Assembly: GCF_001565895.1 (NCBI RefSeq)
Contig: NZ_LSNE01000020.1
Span: 181,367-234,770, forward strand
Reading direction: 5' to 3'
Source: Paraglaciecola hydrolytica
GTDB lineage: Bacteria > Pseudomonadota > Gammaproteobacteria > Enterobacterales > Alteromonadaceae
DNA: 53,404 nt
Shown in pieces: positions 29,455 through 38,705 of the stretch. A program made the position numbers and the translations under genes. The notes beneath the pieces are model-generated. The model saw only the letters and a program-made list of their open reading frames with translations, was not told where the DNA came from and did no database searches. How positions within the stretch are numbered: the first letter of the stretch is position 1; the number at the start of each line of letters is the position of its first letter.

Positions 29455-30240
29455 ATGCAAAAAATACTACTGCTACCTTTGTTACTTTTTACAACTGTGT
29501 TGCATGCCGCTCATCACGGTAAGTTATCCAATCAAGAATTGTCTGCCCTGCTGAATGATTCAAACAGACCCATAGCCGATAAAACGAGAGACGAAACGCG
29601 TCAGCCAGTCAAGATCATGGCATTTACTGGTGTATCAAGTGGCAATCACGTGCTGGATCTGGCCGCTGGCGGTGGTTGGTATAGTGAACTGTTTTCACGA
29701 GCGGTCGGCCCACAAGGCAAAGTGTATGTGCAAAATGATGAAGTCATTTGGCGTTTTGCCGAAAAAGATATCACAGCACGCACCAAAGATAATAGATTAC
29801 CCAATGTTCAACGATTGGATAATGTGGCCATCGCCAATATGGCAGTACCTGCGGGTTCAATCGATATTGCCTTTACCGCACTGAATTACCATGACTTGTT
29901 TTTTACTGAAGTGCTGCAGGATGGCAAACTCGTTAAACTGCGCGACGAGGTGGTTGACTACCGCGTAGCCCTAGCTGCAATCAAAACCGCTTTAAAAGAT
30001 ACCGGCGTTTTAGTGATTGTAGATCACGTAGGCAAAACAGGGTCTGGCTACGAAGCCGCTAATACTCTGCATCGCATCGATCCCGATATTGTTAAATTTC
30101 AATTGAAAGATGCTGGCTTCAAATTGATAGAAGAAGCTTTTTATCTGCGCAACGAAAGTGACGATCACACTAAATTGGTGTTTGATCCAAGCATACGTGG
30201 CAAAACAGACAGGTTTATTTATAAGTTTGTGAAGCAGTAA
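29455..30240 (+). CDS. secreted class I SAM-dependent methyltransferase-like protein
   Basis: The start is placed at 29455 (MQKILLLPLLLFTTVLHAAHHG), which gives a clean signal peptide and has AAAGGA 8 nt upstream. An in-frame ATG at 29347 would add 36 residues and bury the signal. The 261-aa protein has the Rossmann motif I HVLDLAAGGGWYSELFSRAVG, acidic residue QNDE, and motifs IDIAFTALNYHDLFF and DTGVLVIVDHVGK. The periplasmic location is odd for a SAM-dependent enzyme because SAM is cytoplasmic. Such signal-bearing members are nonetheless a recurring family. Substrate unknown. Confidence 0.8.
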   Translation: MQKILLLPLLLFTTVLHAAHHGKLSNQELSALLNDSNRPIADKTRDETRQPVKIMAFTGVSSGNHVLDLAAGGGWYSELFSRAVGPQGKVYVQNDEVIWRFAEKDITARTKDNRLPNVQRLDNVAIANMAVPAGSIDIAFTALNYHDLFFTEVLQDGKLVKLRDEVVDYRVALAAIKTALKDTGVLVIVDHVGKTGSGYEAANTLHRIDPDIVKFQLKDAGFKLIEEAFYLRNESDDHTKLVFDPSIRGKTDRFIYKFVKQ

Positions 30241-30254
30241 ATACTCAAACAGTG

Positions 30255-30347
30255 GCTAGTAAATAGATACTAGCCGCTAGTTAAAAACAAAAAGATCGCT
30301 TTGGTAAAATTCCTTGCTTTGGCCTTTACTAGTGTCTATTTACTAGC
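30255..30347. repeat. CTAG-rich inverted repeat between convergent genes
   Basis: Arms at 30255-30273 and 30329-30347 match at 18 of 19 positions as inverted repeats around a 55-bp spacer. Each arm is itself a partial palindrome (CTAGTA...TACTAG). CTAG, usually rare in enterobacterial-type DNA, occurs at least six times within about 100 bp. It lies between the ends of two convergent genes and could act as a bidirectional terminator or be a miniature repeat element. Confidence 0.65.
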
Positions 30348-30362
30348 AACTAGTTGCTGCTT

Positions 30363-30743
30363 TTACAAAACACTTTTATGTGCCAATTTGTGAGCTCCCA
30401 CTTCCCAATTTTGGCCATCAAATTCAACGATCTTTACTGAGTTGGGCTTAGTATCTAGGCAATTAACATTGATATCGATACCGTCAGGATTGGAGCGCGG
30501 AGTATAAAAAGCTTTCATACCACAGGTTTGGCAAAAGGTATGTTTAGCCACGCCAGTGTTAAAAGTATAAGTGCTTAGATTTTCTGCTCCGCTGAGTAAA
30601 GTAAATTTACTCAGCGGTAAAATTAAATGCAAAAATCCCGACTTAGTACAAATTGAGCAGTTACAGTAATCCACATCAAGATCAGCCGGTGCCTCAATTT
30701 CAAAAGTCACGGCCTTACAATGACAACTACCCTGATAAATCAT
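30363..30743 (-). CDS. GFA/CENP-V domain zinc protein
   Basis: A 126-aa protein with the Mss4-like fold of the glutathione-dependent formaldehyde-activating (GFA) family. The zinc ligands are visible: GSCHCKAVTF near the N-terminus, YCNCSICTKSG, and FCQTCGMKAFYTPRSNPDG near residue 78. Members bind zinc and some bind glutathione, but most have no proven enzyme activity. It lies 28 bp downstream of dbpA on the same strand. Confidence 0.88.
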   Translation of the reverse strand: MIYQGSCHCKAVTFEIEAPADLDVDYCNCSICTKSGFLHLILPLSKFTLLSGAENLSTYTFNTGVAKHTFCQTCGMKAFYTPRSNPDGIDINVNCLDTKPNSVKIVEFDGQNWEVGAHKLAHKSVL

Positions 30744-30771
30744 TCAACTTCCTAGGTTTGAAACTGACGGA

Positions 30772-32151
30772 CTAACCCAGTTTACGGGCCTTAAATTTAC
30801 GGCCTTTTAGCTTGCCTTCGTTAAACTGTTTTAAGCTGCGTTTTACGCTACGGGTTTTAATCGCCACATAGGTATGGGTAGTGGTAACGTTAATTTTACC
30901 CACGTCGTCATTGGGTACTTCGGCATCTTTGGTTAAGGCACCTAAGATATCACCTGGGCGCAGTTTGTCTTTTTTACCACCATCAATACAAATAGTGACA
31001 AACTCAGGTTCAACCAAACGGTTTTGATGAAAACGAATAGACTGAATGCCCAACCATTTAACCTTAGATCCTTGGTAGTCTTCGATGGCATTGGCTCTGG
31101 CCATTTCTTTTGGAGAAACTAAGGTTAAAGCCAATCCTTTAGCATCTGCCCTACCCGTACGACCAATGCGGTGAATGTGTACTTCGGGATCAGGAGTGAT
31201 TTGATATGAAATTACTGCGTTGACTTCTTTCACATCCAGACCACGTGACGCCACATCAGTAGCAATTAAAACGGAAGCACTTTTGTTAGCAAAACGAGTA
31301 AGTACCTGAGTACGATCTTTTTGCTCTAGATCGCCGTGTAAGGCAAGAGCCGAGACGCCGAGACTAATCAACTCATCAGCCACCTCTTGGCAGGCAATTT
31401 TGGTATTACAAAAAATGATCGCCGATTCAGGTTGATAGTGACTCAACAATGCCGCTACCGCTTGTATACGGTGGGCTTCATCTACTTCAAAAAAGATCTG
31501 TTCAATACTGCTAGTATCATGGGCTGCATCCACGCTGACTTGTACCGGGTTAGTTTGCACCTGGGCGCTAATCTGCGCGATGGTATCCGGATAAGTAGCT
31601 GAAAATAATAAGGTTTGACGATTGGTGGGGATATGGCGAATGACTGAGGCCATTTCATCTTCAAAACCCATATCTAACATACGATCGGCTTCGTCTAGTA
31701 CTAGTGTATTAACTTCGCTTAAGTCCAGACGTTGACGCGACAAGTGATCGATAATCCGTCCTGGCGTACCCACAATAATATGCGCACCGTGTTCTAGTGA
31801 GCCAATTTGTGGACCCATGGGCACACCACCACACAAAGTAAGTACTTTGATGTTATGAATGCCCCGCGCCAAACGGCGAATTTCTTCGGCAACTTGCTCG
31901 GCCAATTCACGAGTGGGACACAAAACCAAAGACTGAATACGAAAGCGTTCAACCTGTAAATTTTGCAATAAACCCAAACCAAAGGCTGCGGTTTTACCAC
32001 TCCCCGTTTTAGCTTTGGCTACCACATCCTTGCCTTGCAATATGGCGGGTAAACTGCCCGCTTGAATGTCTGTCATTTGGGTAAAACCTAGCGTTTCTAG
32101 GTTATCAAGCAAGGCGGGCTTAAGGCCAAGTGAAGCAAATTCTTTATTCAC
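30772..32151 (-). CDS. dbpA: ATP-dependent RNA helicase DbpA
   Basis: DEAD-box helicase that acts late in 50S subunit assembly through 23S rRNA hairpin 92. The 459-aa protein has the Q motif GFTQMTDIQAGSLPAIL, Walker A KAKTGSGKTAAFGLGLL, DEAD in LVLDEADRMLDMGF, SAT in LLFSATYPD and HRIGRTGRADAKG. A C-terminal RNA-recognition domain (KDKLRPGDILGALTKDAEVP; TYVAIKTRSVKRSLKQFNEG) separates DbpA from other DEAD-box proteins. It precedes the GFA gene. Confidence 0.95.
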   Translation of the reverse strand: MNKEFASLGLKPALLDNLETLGFTQMTDIQAGSLPAILQGKDVVAKAKTGSGKTAAFGLGLLQNLQVERFRIQSLVLCPTRELAEQVAEEIRRLARGIHNIKVLTLCGGVPMGPQIGSLEHGAHIIVGTPGRIIDHLSRQRLDLSEVNTLVLDEADRMLDMGFEDEMASVIRHIPTNRQTLLFSATYPDTIAQISAQVQTNPVQVSVDAAHDTSSIEQIFFEVDEAHRIQAVAALLSHYQPESAIIFCNTKIACQEVADELISLGVSALALHGDLEQKDRTQVLTRFANKSASVLIATDVASRGLDVKEVNAVISYQITPDPEVHIHRIGRTGRADAKGLALTLVSPKEMARANAIEDYQGSKVKWLGIQSIRFHQNRLVEPEFVTICIDGGKKDKLRPGDILGALTKDAEVPNDDVGKINVTTTHTYVAIKTRSVKRSLKQFNEGKLKGRKFKARKLG

Positions 32152-32195
32152 AATAATCTCTTTAAAGGTTAACTAATTAATGATCGCGGCAAGGC

Positions 32196-32885
32196 TTAGA
32201 GCGAACTATCGCGATCTTTTAAAATTGATTGATCCAGCACAGTTAACAACTCTGCTCTGGCTTTTAATTTGGTCTGATAATGGGATTTCATATCCAATTT
32301 AGTCAGCATTTGAGCAATTGCCGCCGTGGTCGGAATAAAGGCATCTAGACTGACCACCTTATCTAAAAAGCCAGCTGTTACTGCATCAACGGGCGACATC
32401 ATTTCGGCTAATATAACGGTGCGATTAAAAAACACCGGAGCCAATCTGCCTCGCGCCAATTCCACCCCAGCATGATGCATGGTCATTCCGATAGCCACTT
32501 CATTGAGCCCAATTTTAAAAGGGCCTTCAACACCTATACGATAGTCCGCAGCCAATAACAAAAAGGCACCTTTGGCTACCGCATGACCACTACAAGCCAC
32601 CACCACCGGAAAAGGAAAAGACAATAAACGGCGTGCAAGTGTGGAGCCTTTTTCGACTAGCTGCATCGCTGCGGCCATGCTTTCACGCATTACATTTAAA
32701 TCATAACCAGCAGATAACATGCCGGGTTGCCCCGTAATAACAACAACTGCTTTGTTTTGTTCTGCCAAATCTAAGGCTTGATTGAATTCATCAATTACCT
32801 GATGAGATATGGCATTTACCTTACCATTGTTGAGTGTCAAGGTAGCGACATTGTCTGCTATATGCAGGGTAACTAGTGTAGTCAT
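32196..32885 (-). CDS. crotonase/enoyl-CoA hydratase family protein
   Basis: A 229-aa crotonase-fold protein. It has the N-terminal NVATLTLNNGKVNAIS, the oxyanion-hole segment MLSAGYDLNVM and the second hole SGHAVAKGAFLLLAADYRIG. It is shorter than typical EchA (~260 aa). The catalytic glutamate positions of enoyl-CoA hydratase are not clearly conserved (KIGLNEVAIGM), so the exact reaction is unknown. It lies 44 bp upstream of dbpA on the same strand. Confidence 0.85.
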   Translation of the reverse strand: MTTLVTLHIADNVATLTLNNGKVNAISHQVIDEFNQALDLAEQNKAVVVITGQPGMLSAGYDLNVMRESMAAAMQLVEKGSTLARRLLSFPFPVVVACSGHAVAKGAFLLLAADYRIGVEGPFKIGLNEVAIGMTMHHAGVELARGRLAPVFFNRTVILAEMMSPVDAVTAGFLDKVVSLDAFIPTTAAIAQMLTKLDMKSHYQTKLKARAELLTVLDQSILKDRDSSL

Positions 32886-32937
32886 CTTGTGTAATCCGCG
32901 ATTAATAGCTAAGTGCTAAATTATATGAAAAAAAATC

Positions 32938-33744
32938 TCAATCTTTGGCCCACAGATTAATAACACCTTTATCTAAGTGCATTTGTAGACCATTTTGTTG
33001 TTCGTATTGGCTAATCCATTTTTGCGTTGTTTGCTTAAACGCCTGACTGTTTTTGTAGCTTGCTGCCGCCTTAGTTAACCTTGCAATAGTGATGCTATCG
33101 GTTCCTTTTGACAATGCGACATAGGCTGTAATTTGTTCATAGGTCAATATTCGTTTTACATGGTGACAGTCTCGTTGCAATTTTTTACACATGAGCTGTA
33201 TACCAATAGTCGACAAAAACAGATTGGAAATTTTACCATCTAAAAGTTTTTCTGTGCCTTCAAGCCAACTATTAAGGATCACAATATTAGTGGCACCCGC
33301 TTGTTGTAAAAGCGTTAGACGATAATCACCATCAAGTACACCTATGGAGTCTGTCAAGTTAAGCTCACTCAGTTGACCTATTGGCTGTTTAGGAGCGTCT
33401 AAACTAAATACGCCTACGATGGCTGACGTCAGTGGTGTCAGCCAAATAAACTGATCTTCACGCTCGATAATCCGAGCAACCCCAACTGTCATTACGTTGG
33501 CTTTACTGGCCGCTTCTTTAAATACCCTTTCCCACGGAGCAGCCAATATTTGTTGGTCTATACCAGCTTCACCTAATATTCCATTGGTAATATCAACAAT
33601 AATCCCCTCAAACTGACCGCGTTCATTTTGTTGACTAAAAGGTGGTTCAAGATTGGTTAAAACCCACAATTTGGGCTGTTCAGCGTTAACCTGACCAACA
33701 CATAACAGCAGTAACATGACAAACGTTTTTATCATGTTTGCCAT
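32938..33744 (-). CDS. periplasmic amino-acid-type substrate-binding protein
   Basis: The start at 33744 (MANMIKTFVMLLLLCVGQVNA) gives a signal peptide with cleavage after VNA. Earlier in-frame codons overlap pyrC and are polar. The mature domain has the SBP_bac_3 pattern: LEPPFSQQNERGQFEGIIVDI, then AAPWERVFKEAASKANVMTVG, and a C-terminal helix LTKAAASYKNSQAFKQ. There is no ABC permease nearby. Such orphan PBPb proteins are common in Alteromonadales and their ligands are mostly unknown. It starts 23 bp after pyrC and may be co-transcribed. Confidence 0.8.
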   Translation of the reverse strand: MANMIKTFVMLLLLCVGQVNAEQPKLWVLTNLEPPFSQQNERGQFEGIIVDITNGILGEAGIDQQILAAPWERVFKEAASKANVMTVGVARIIEREDQFIWLTPLTSAIVGVFSLDAPKQPIGQLSELNLTDSIGVLDGDYRLTLLQQAGATNIVILNSWLEGTEKLLDGKISNLFLSTIGIQLMCKKLQRDCHHVKRILTYEQITAYVALSKGTDSITIARLTKAAASYKNSQAFKQTTQKWISQYEQQNGLQMHLDKGVINLWAKD

Positions 33745-33767
33745 TAGTCTGTTGGTTCTGGGCTTAA

Positions 33768-34799
33768 TTACTGCAACTGCCAATTGATGGTTTGCCCTGC
33801 AAAAAAGGGCACGATGGGATTACCATTTGGTAAGGTAATTGACTCAGGCACCTGCCACGCTTGTTTTACCAGAGTCACTTTCCCAGTATTACGTGGCAGG
33901 CCATAAAAATCGGCGCCATTAAAACTGGCAAAAGCTTCGAGTTTATCCAAGGCACCCAAGTCTTCAAATACTTGGGCGTAGAGCTCTAAAGCACTCCATG
34001 CACTATAACAACCCGCACAACCACAAGCTGACTCTTTGCGGTGTTTTTCATGGGGGGCAGAATCAGTACCTAAAAAGAACTTTGCGGAGCCACTAGCAAC
34101 GGCCGCACGTAAAGCGTGTTGGTGAGTACTGCGTTTTAGTACTGGCAAACAGTAATTATGAGGTCTGACACCACCCACCAGCATATCATTACGGTTTAAT
34201 AACAAGTGCTGAGGGGTAATTGTCGCGGCAACATTAGCCGAACTGGCATTAACAAAGTCCACGGCACCAGCGGTGGTGATGTGTTCAAACACTATTTTTA
34301 ACTGAGGGAAATCACTGACCAGTTTGTGCATATACAAATCAATAAAAGCTTGTTCGCGATCAAAGATATCCACATGGCTGTCAGTCACTTCACCATGGAT
34401 AAGTAACAACATGCCCTGCTCGGCCATTTCTGCAAATACCGGATACAACAACTCTATGCCTTTAACTGCGGCGTCAGAGTTGGTGGTGGCACCGGCGGGA
34501 TACATTTTAGCAGCCAGAATACCCGCTTGTTTGGCTTCTTGAATATCCTTAACCGAGGTTTGGTTCGTTAGATATAAAGTCATCAAGGGCTCAAAATTAA
34601 CGTAAGAACCACGGGCCTGCATAATACGACTTTTATACTCTAGGGCCATTTTTGCCGTGGTAATTGGCGGCACTAAATTGGGCATCACTATCGCACGAGC
34701 AAAACACCGTGCCGTAGCTGGAACCGTTTCTGCTAGTATGTCGCCATCTCTAAAATGTAAATGCCAATCGTCTGGCGTGGTAATTGTTATTGCTTGCAT
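33768..34799 (-). CDS. pyrC: dihydroorotase
   Basis: Third step of de novo pyrimidine synthesis (carbamoyl aspartate to dihydroorotate). The 343-aa class II enzyme has metal ligands in [11 protein letters not shown] (near residue 16), the carboxylated lysine in [14 protein letters not shown] (~100), histidines in LLIHGEVTD and [11 protein letters not shown], and Asp in FLGTDSAPH. The start at 34799 ([12 protein letters not shown]) is chosen over a TTG 15 bp upstream. It lies divergent from the OlsF-like gene. Together with rut it makes this window rich in pyrimidine genes, though not in one operon. Confidence 0.96.
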   Translation of the reverse strand: MQAITITTPDDWHLHFRDGDILAETVPATARCFARAIVMPNLVPPITTAKMALEYKSRIMQARGSYVNFEPLMTLYLTNQTSVKDIQEAKQAGILAAKMYPAGATTNSDAAVKGIELLYPVFAEMAEQGMLLLIHGEVTDSHVDIFDREQAFIDLYMHKLVSDFPQLKIVFEHITTAGAVDFVNASSANVAATITPQHLLLNRNDMLVGGVRPHNYCLPVLKRSTHQHALRAAVASGSAKFFLGTDSAPHEKHRKESACGCAGCYSAWSALELYAQVFEDLGALDKLEAFASFNGADFYGLPRNTGKVTLVKQAWQVPESITLPNGNPIVPFFAGQTINWQLQ

Positions 34800-34939
34800 T
34801 GAGTAACCCGTCAACCTTCACACTATTACTAAACTAAGTTGGCTATTATGCCGCAAAACTCAACGCAAAATAACTGTTGTTTGTTTATTAGCTCCTATAC
34901 CTCGTACTAATTGACATTAATAAAATAGATTTGAAATTA

Positions 34940-36751
34940 ATGGCTGAAAATTCCGGTTTAATAACCCAATATATTCAAACAAAATTATTCGTTGTGATGG
35001 AAAGAAAAACCATGCCCCTAGCCATTAGCCTGCTCAATCTCATAGCGCAAAAACGACAAAATAGACGGACTAAAGTGGCTATCACAATTTTGGACAAAGT
35101 ATTAGGCATTCATCACTTAGACAAACTTTATCAAACCCATGAATTACATGGCTTAAACAAAACGCAATTTGCCAGTCGATTACTGCAAGGCATGAATATC
35201 CAAGTAAGTGGCGTCGATGAGTTATGTGGCAAAATTCCTCAACAAGGCCCTGTAGTCATTGCCAGTAATCATCCCTTTGGTGGCATAGAAGGCGTTATTT
35301 TAGCTTGGGCCATTGAGCAAGTAAGGCCAGATATAAAAGTACTGGCCAATAAAGGTTTGAAAATATTTCCAGAGCTTAGCGACTATTTTATTTTTACTAA
35401 TCCCTTGGTTGAAAACGATAAACAAAATGCGTCCTCTATTCGCTCTTGTCTTAAACACCTTAAAAATAATGGAGCCTTACTTATTTTCCCTGCCGGACGA
35501 GTCAGTTATTTTCACAAAGACAGTAAACGCATTGCCGATCATAAGTGGAATAGATTAGTGGCAAGCCTAACTAATCGTAGTGAGGCAAACTTTATGACGG
35601 TTTTTGTAAGTGGACAAAATAGCCGTTTATTTTACCTCTTAGGTCGACTCTATTACCGCCTTAGAATGCTTATGTTACCCAGAGAATTAAGCAACAAACG
35701 CGATGCACAAATTCAGCTATCAAGCAGCAACTCCGTTGCCAGTTCTGCGTACAAAAGTACTGACAACCTAGAAGTGCAAACTCAGCTAATGCGCGCGCAA
35801 AGTTATTTATTGGACCCCTTATGGCAAACACCATGGGCCCCCGATCCAGTCACACAATTAAAGCCACTACATCCGGCCATTGTGGGCAATATCATTTTGC
35901 AAGAAGTACACAACTTACCGACAGAACAACATTTACTGGCTCACAAAGATCTCGCGGTTTATTTTGGCTACAAACATCAAATGCCCAATACCCTGCTTGA
36001 AATCGCACGACTACGCGAATTAGTTTTTCGTCAACACAATGAAGGCAGCGGCGAGCCTGTCGATAGCGACAAATTTGATGACAGCTACACCCACCTTTTT
36101 GTATTAAAACCAGCAACGGGACAAATCATTGGCGCCTACCGCATGGGACAAACGGATCTTTTATTGGCTGAAGGCAAATTAGACGCGCTGTATTTACATC
36201 GCATGTTTGAATTTGGTCCTGAGTTTGTTAATCGTCAGCAAGCTTGTTTGGAAATGGGCCGCTCATTTTTAATTCCAGAATACCAACGTAGTTTTCAAGG
36301 TTTGTATTTATTGTGGCGTGGCATAGGTGCTTTTGTCTGTCAGTATCCCCAATATCGGGCCCTCTACGGCACAGTATCAATTAGCAAACTGTATGATCCC
36401 CGTAGTGTTGCCTTAATTGAAAAAGCCATGGTAACCCCAACCGACAGCGTTCAACCTAGGCTTGCTTTCGACTTTAAGCTGGCGCCCGAGGTGCAGGATT
36501 TTTGCGAGCAACATAGGCTGCGTCCTCACCTTAGTGCTTTATTAAAAGGCATTGAACCAGATGGTAAAGATGTCCCTATTTTGCTTAAACACTATGAAAA
36601 ACTCGGTGCTACTTTTCATTGTTTGGGTATAGATCAACACTTTAACGCTACGCCAGGTTTATTGCTCAGTGTTGATTTACCTTCTGCCCCAGAAAAACTG
36701 CTTAAGCTGTATTTGGCAGAAGGTTGGCAAAAATATCGTGAAAAACACTAA
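34940..36751 (+). CDS. bifunctional acyltransferase, OlsF-like (PlsC + GNAT-type)
   Basis: A ~603-aa fusion. The N-terminal half is a PlsC/LPLAT domain (SNHPFGGIEGVILAW with the catalytic His, and FPAGRVSYFHKD). The C-terminal half is an OlsB/hemolysin-like N-acyltransferase domain (LARLRELVFRQHNEGSGEPVD, YDDSY-like DKFDDSYTHLFVL, GAYRMGQTD, CLEMGRSFLIPEYQ). This order is that of OlsF, which makes amino-acid lipids by N-acylation and then O-acylation. The start is uncertain: ATG 34940 is used here, TTG 34931 is possible, and ATG 35012 has GGAAAG upstream. It ends 3 bp before a convergent gene. Confidence 0.82.
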   Translation: MAENSGLITQYIQTKLFVVMERKTMPLAISLLNLIAQKRQNRRTKVAITILDKVLGIHHLDKLYQTHELHGLNKTQFASRLLQGMNIQVSGVDELCGKIPQQGPVVIASNHPFGGIEGVILAWAIEQVRPDIKVLANKGLKIFPELSDYFIFTNPLVENDKQNASSIRSCLKHLKNNGALLIFPAGRVSYFHKDSKRIADHKWNRLVASLTNRSEANFMTVFVSGQNSRLFYLLGRLYYRLRMLMLPRELSNKRDAQIQLSSSNSVASSAYKSTDNLEVQTQLMRAQSYLLDPLWQTPWAPDPVTQLKPLHPAIVGNIILQEVHNLPTEQHLLAHKDLAVYFGYKHQMPNTLLEIARLRELVFRQHNEGSGEPVDSDKFDDSYTHLFVLKPATGQIIGAYRMGQTDLLLAEGKLDALYLHRMFEFGPEFVNRQQACLEMGRSFLIPEYQRSFQGLYLLWRGIGAFVCQYPQYRALYGTVSISKLYDPRSVALIEKAMVTPTDSVQPRLAFDFKLAPEVQDFCEQHRLRPHLSALLKGIEPDGKDVPILLKHYEKLGATFHCLGIDQHFNATPGLLLSVDLPSAPEKLLKLYLAEGWQKYREKH

Positions 36752-36754
36752 GCG

Positions 36755-37603
36755 CTAGGCACGATATACCTCAAAATTAATCTCAGACAATCGTGTGCCA
36801 CGCAGCAAACTACCCACACTGAAAGAAATTACCAATTGCCAATACAAACTATTGAAAATAATCTCAATGTGCTGCCAATTAAAGGCATCTACGCTCTTAT
36901 TAAATATAAAAAAAACACTGATCAAAATACTGGTATACACAAAAGAGTTGAGATTAGCGCGGATCACCTTAACTCTGTCACTGGCGCTTTGATGGGGGTC
37001 CATCTTTTTGCCATATAACAGATTAATCGTCACAAAAACAAAAAGGCCATTGCTCAATAACAGGGCCCCCAGCAAAATCATTAATTCATTGCTTAAGCTG
37101 AAGTTTTCAAAATACAGCAAACTAACAACGCAGGTGACAAACAATACTGCGGCGCTGAACACCTTGGTAGGCGAGATAAAACTAAATAAATTACGTGGCG
37201 CGAGCTCTGCTTGACGTTTGCTCTGGGTATTGAGTTCACGCATGACTTTGAGTTGTTTAAAATTGGACAACTCAAGTAATGCATAGGGGATGGCTTGGCC
37301 CAATCCTAAAAACAATGGAATAAATGCGAGTTGTCCGGCCGTTTTTGTTTCCTGCTCTATCATAAAAATGACCATGCCCAATACAAGTGTACCTACTATT
37401 AAAATTCCCCAATTAAGCCACTTAAATAGTTGCTGCCCAGCCAATAATTTAGCTTCAGATTGAGGGTATAACTTGGGATAAGCACTCGATGGATAATCTT
37501 GTAGCAATTGTTTAATACGACCCGCAATTTTTGTCGGGTAGTAATACGAAAGCAATATAAGTTGCGCTAAAAAAACCAAATAAGCGAGATAGTTAGTTTC
37601 CAT
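36755..37603 (-). CDS. multi-spanning membrane protein paired with GntR regulator
   Basis: A 282-aa protein with about six predicted membrane segments, starting METNYLAYLVFLAQLILLSYYY. A soluble, charged loop at about residues 24-60 carries PTKIAGRIKQLLQDYPSS. I recognise no family. It lies 21 bp downstream of the YtrA-type regulator with a good Shine-Dalgarno (AAAGGA), so the two form an operon and the regulator probably controls it. YtrA regulators usually govern ABC transporters or membrane stress proteins, but no ATPase is present here. Confidence 0.75.
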   Translation of the reverse strand: METNYLAYLVFLAQLILLSYYYPTKIAGRIKQLLQDYPSSAYPKLYPQSEAKLLAGQQLFKWLNWGILIVGTLVLGMVIFMIEQETKTAGQLAFIPLFLGLGQAIPYALLELSNFKQLKVMRELNTQSKRQAELAPRNLFSFISPTKVFSAAVLFVTCVVSLLYFENFSLSNELMILLGALLLSNGLFVFVTINLLYGKKMDPHQSASDRVKVIRANLNSFVYTSILISVFFIFNKSVDAFNWQHIEIIFNSLYWQLVISFSVGSLLRGTRLSEINFEVYRA

Positions 37604-37624
37604 GTTTTGTTCCTTTATGTGTTG

Positions 37625-38008
37625 CTAATAACGAATGGCTTGATTCATTGCCTGAGTAAAAGCAATGCGAATTTCAGAATCGGTTACCCCTGATTCACGT
37701 AATTTTGTAATGGTGTCGTTGAGCAATTCAGCCGTCCAAGCAGCATAATCGAGCGAACAATTAGCTTTAGCATCTGGGTGCACAAAAGTGCCTCGGTAAC
37801 CGCGCATTTGGATCACCGAATCACGTTCCAGTAGCTTGTAGGCTTTTGCCACCGTCTTGCTATTTAACTCCAAGTCACCCGCTAACTGTCTGATGGAAGG
37901 CAGAGGATCACCCGGTGCTAACTGCTCATCTGCAATCGCTCGTTTTACTTGCTCAATGAGCTGAGTAAACAAAGGGACGGGGTCATCAATATCAATTGTA
38001 ATTTGCAT
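37625..38008 (-). CDS. GntR family transcriptional regulator, YtrA subfamily
   Basis: A 127-aa protein from MQITIDIDDPVPLFTQL, which is the family start. An in-frame upstream extension is discarded. The winged helix shows QVKRAIADEQLAPGDPLPSIRQLAGDLELNSKTVAKAYKLLERDSVIQMRGYRGTFV, with only a short C-terminal dimerisation tail and no ligand domain, which defines the YtrA type. It precedes the membrane protein gene. An inverted repeat in its promoter region is a likely autoregulatory operator. Confidence 0.9.
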   Translation of the reverse strand: MQITIDIDDPVPLFTQLIEQVKRAIADEQLAPGDPLPSIRQLAGDLELNSKTVAKAYKLLERDSVIQMRGYRGTFVHPDAKANCSLDYAAWTAELLNDTITKLRESGVTDSEIRIAFTQAMNQAIRY

Positions 38009-38016
38009 CGTATTTA

Positions 38017-38053
38017 ATTGAACCAGTTGAACCATGTGACGTAATGGTACAAC
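38017..38053. promoter_or_regulatory. operator candidate of the YtrA-type regulator
   Basis: GTTGAACCAT (38026-38035) and ATGGTACAAC (38044-38053) are inverted repeats with one mismatch and an 8-bp spacer. A third half-site TTGAACCA stands directly adjacent at 38017-38024. The site starts about 10 bp upstream of the regulator start codon, a position where binding would block its own expression. Confidence 0.55.
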
Positions 38054-38243
38054 TAACTCAAAATTAGTCAAATATTAATCAATAAAAAATGTAGCGAAAG
38101 AAATGCAAAAACTAAATTCGACCCCAACAGCAGCTTTGGATTTCAAAATAAATCAATTTAATTCAATCAGTTAATGAAGATAAAAAAGGCGTAACGGGAC
38201 AATAAAAAAGAATTAACAAACACGGGGAGGAATTAAAGAATGA

Positions 38244-38271
38244 GCCAGTTTGTTTGGTTAAACAAACTGGC
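38244..38271. terminator. 12-bp hairpin downstream of yjdM
   Basis: GCCAGTTTGTTT (38244-38255) pairs perfectly with 38260-38271 around a 4-nt loop. It lies 12 bp after the yjdM stop and is probably its terminator. The following T-tract on the minus strand is weak (TCATTCTTTAATT). Confidence 0.65.
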
Positions 38272-38283
38272 ACTGGTACTGAC

Positions 38284-38616
38284 TTATACTTTTTTAACAA
38301 ACTCAGACTTGAGTTTCATGGCGCCAATGCCATCAATTTTACAATCGATATCGTGATCGCCATCCACCAAACGGATGTTTTTCACTTTGGTACCTACTTT
38401 AACTACCAGTGACGAGCCCTTGACCTTTAAGTCTTTGATCACTGTGACAGTGTCGCCGTCTTGTAAGGTATTGCCATTGGCATCTTTTATAATTTTTTCA
38501 TCTTCTGCAACCGCCTCTTTCGACCACTCATGAGCACATTCTGGGCAGACATAATTTAAGCCATCTTCATAAGTATATTCAGACTGACAGGCAGGACAAT
38601 TGGGTAAATCGCTCAT
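38284..38616 (-). CDS. yjdM: zinc-ribbon protein YjdM (PhnA)
   Basis: A 110-aa protein with an N-terminal zinc ribbon ([28 protein letters not shown]) and the C-terminal PhnA domain ([53 protein letters not shown]). Formerly called alkylphosphonate uptake protein PhnA, it is not required for that, and its role is unknown. It stands alone with its own hairpin terminator. Confidence 0.93.
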   Translation of the reverse strand: MSDLPNCPACQSEYTYEDGLNYVCPECAHEWSKEAVAEDEKIIKDANGNTLQDGDTVTVIKDLKVKGSSLVVKVGTKVKNIRLVDGDHDIDCKIDGIGAMKLKSEFVKKV

Positions 38617-38705
38617 GGAGCATCCTTAACACGGGTTATTAGCTAATTTTTTGCTAATAACTAAATTTTTGGGAGCGGAATTATCCCTACTTTTTATAAG
38701 GATTA

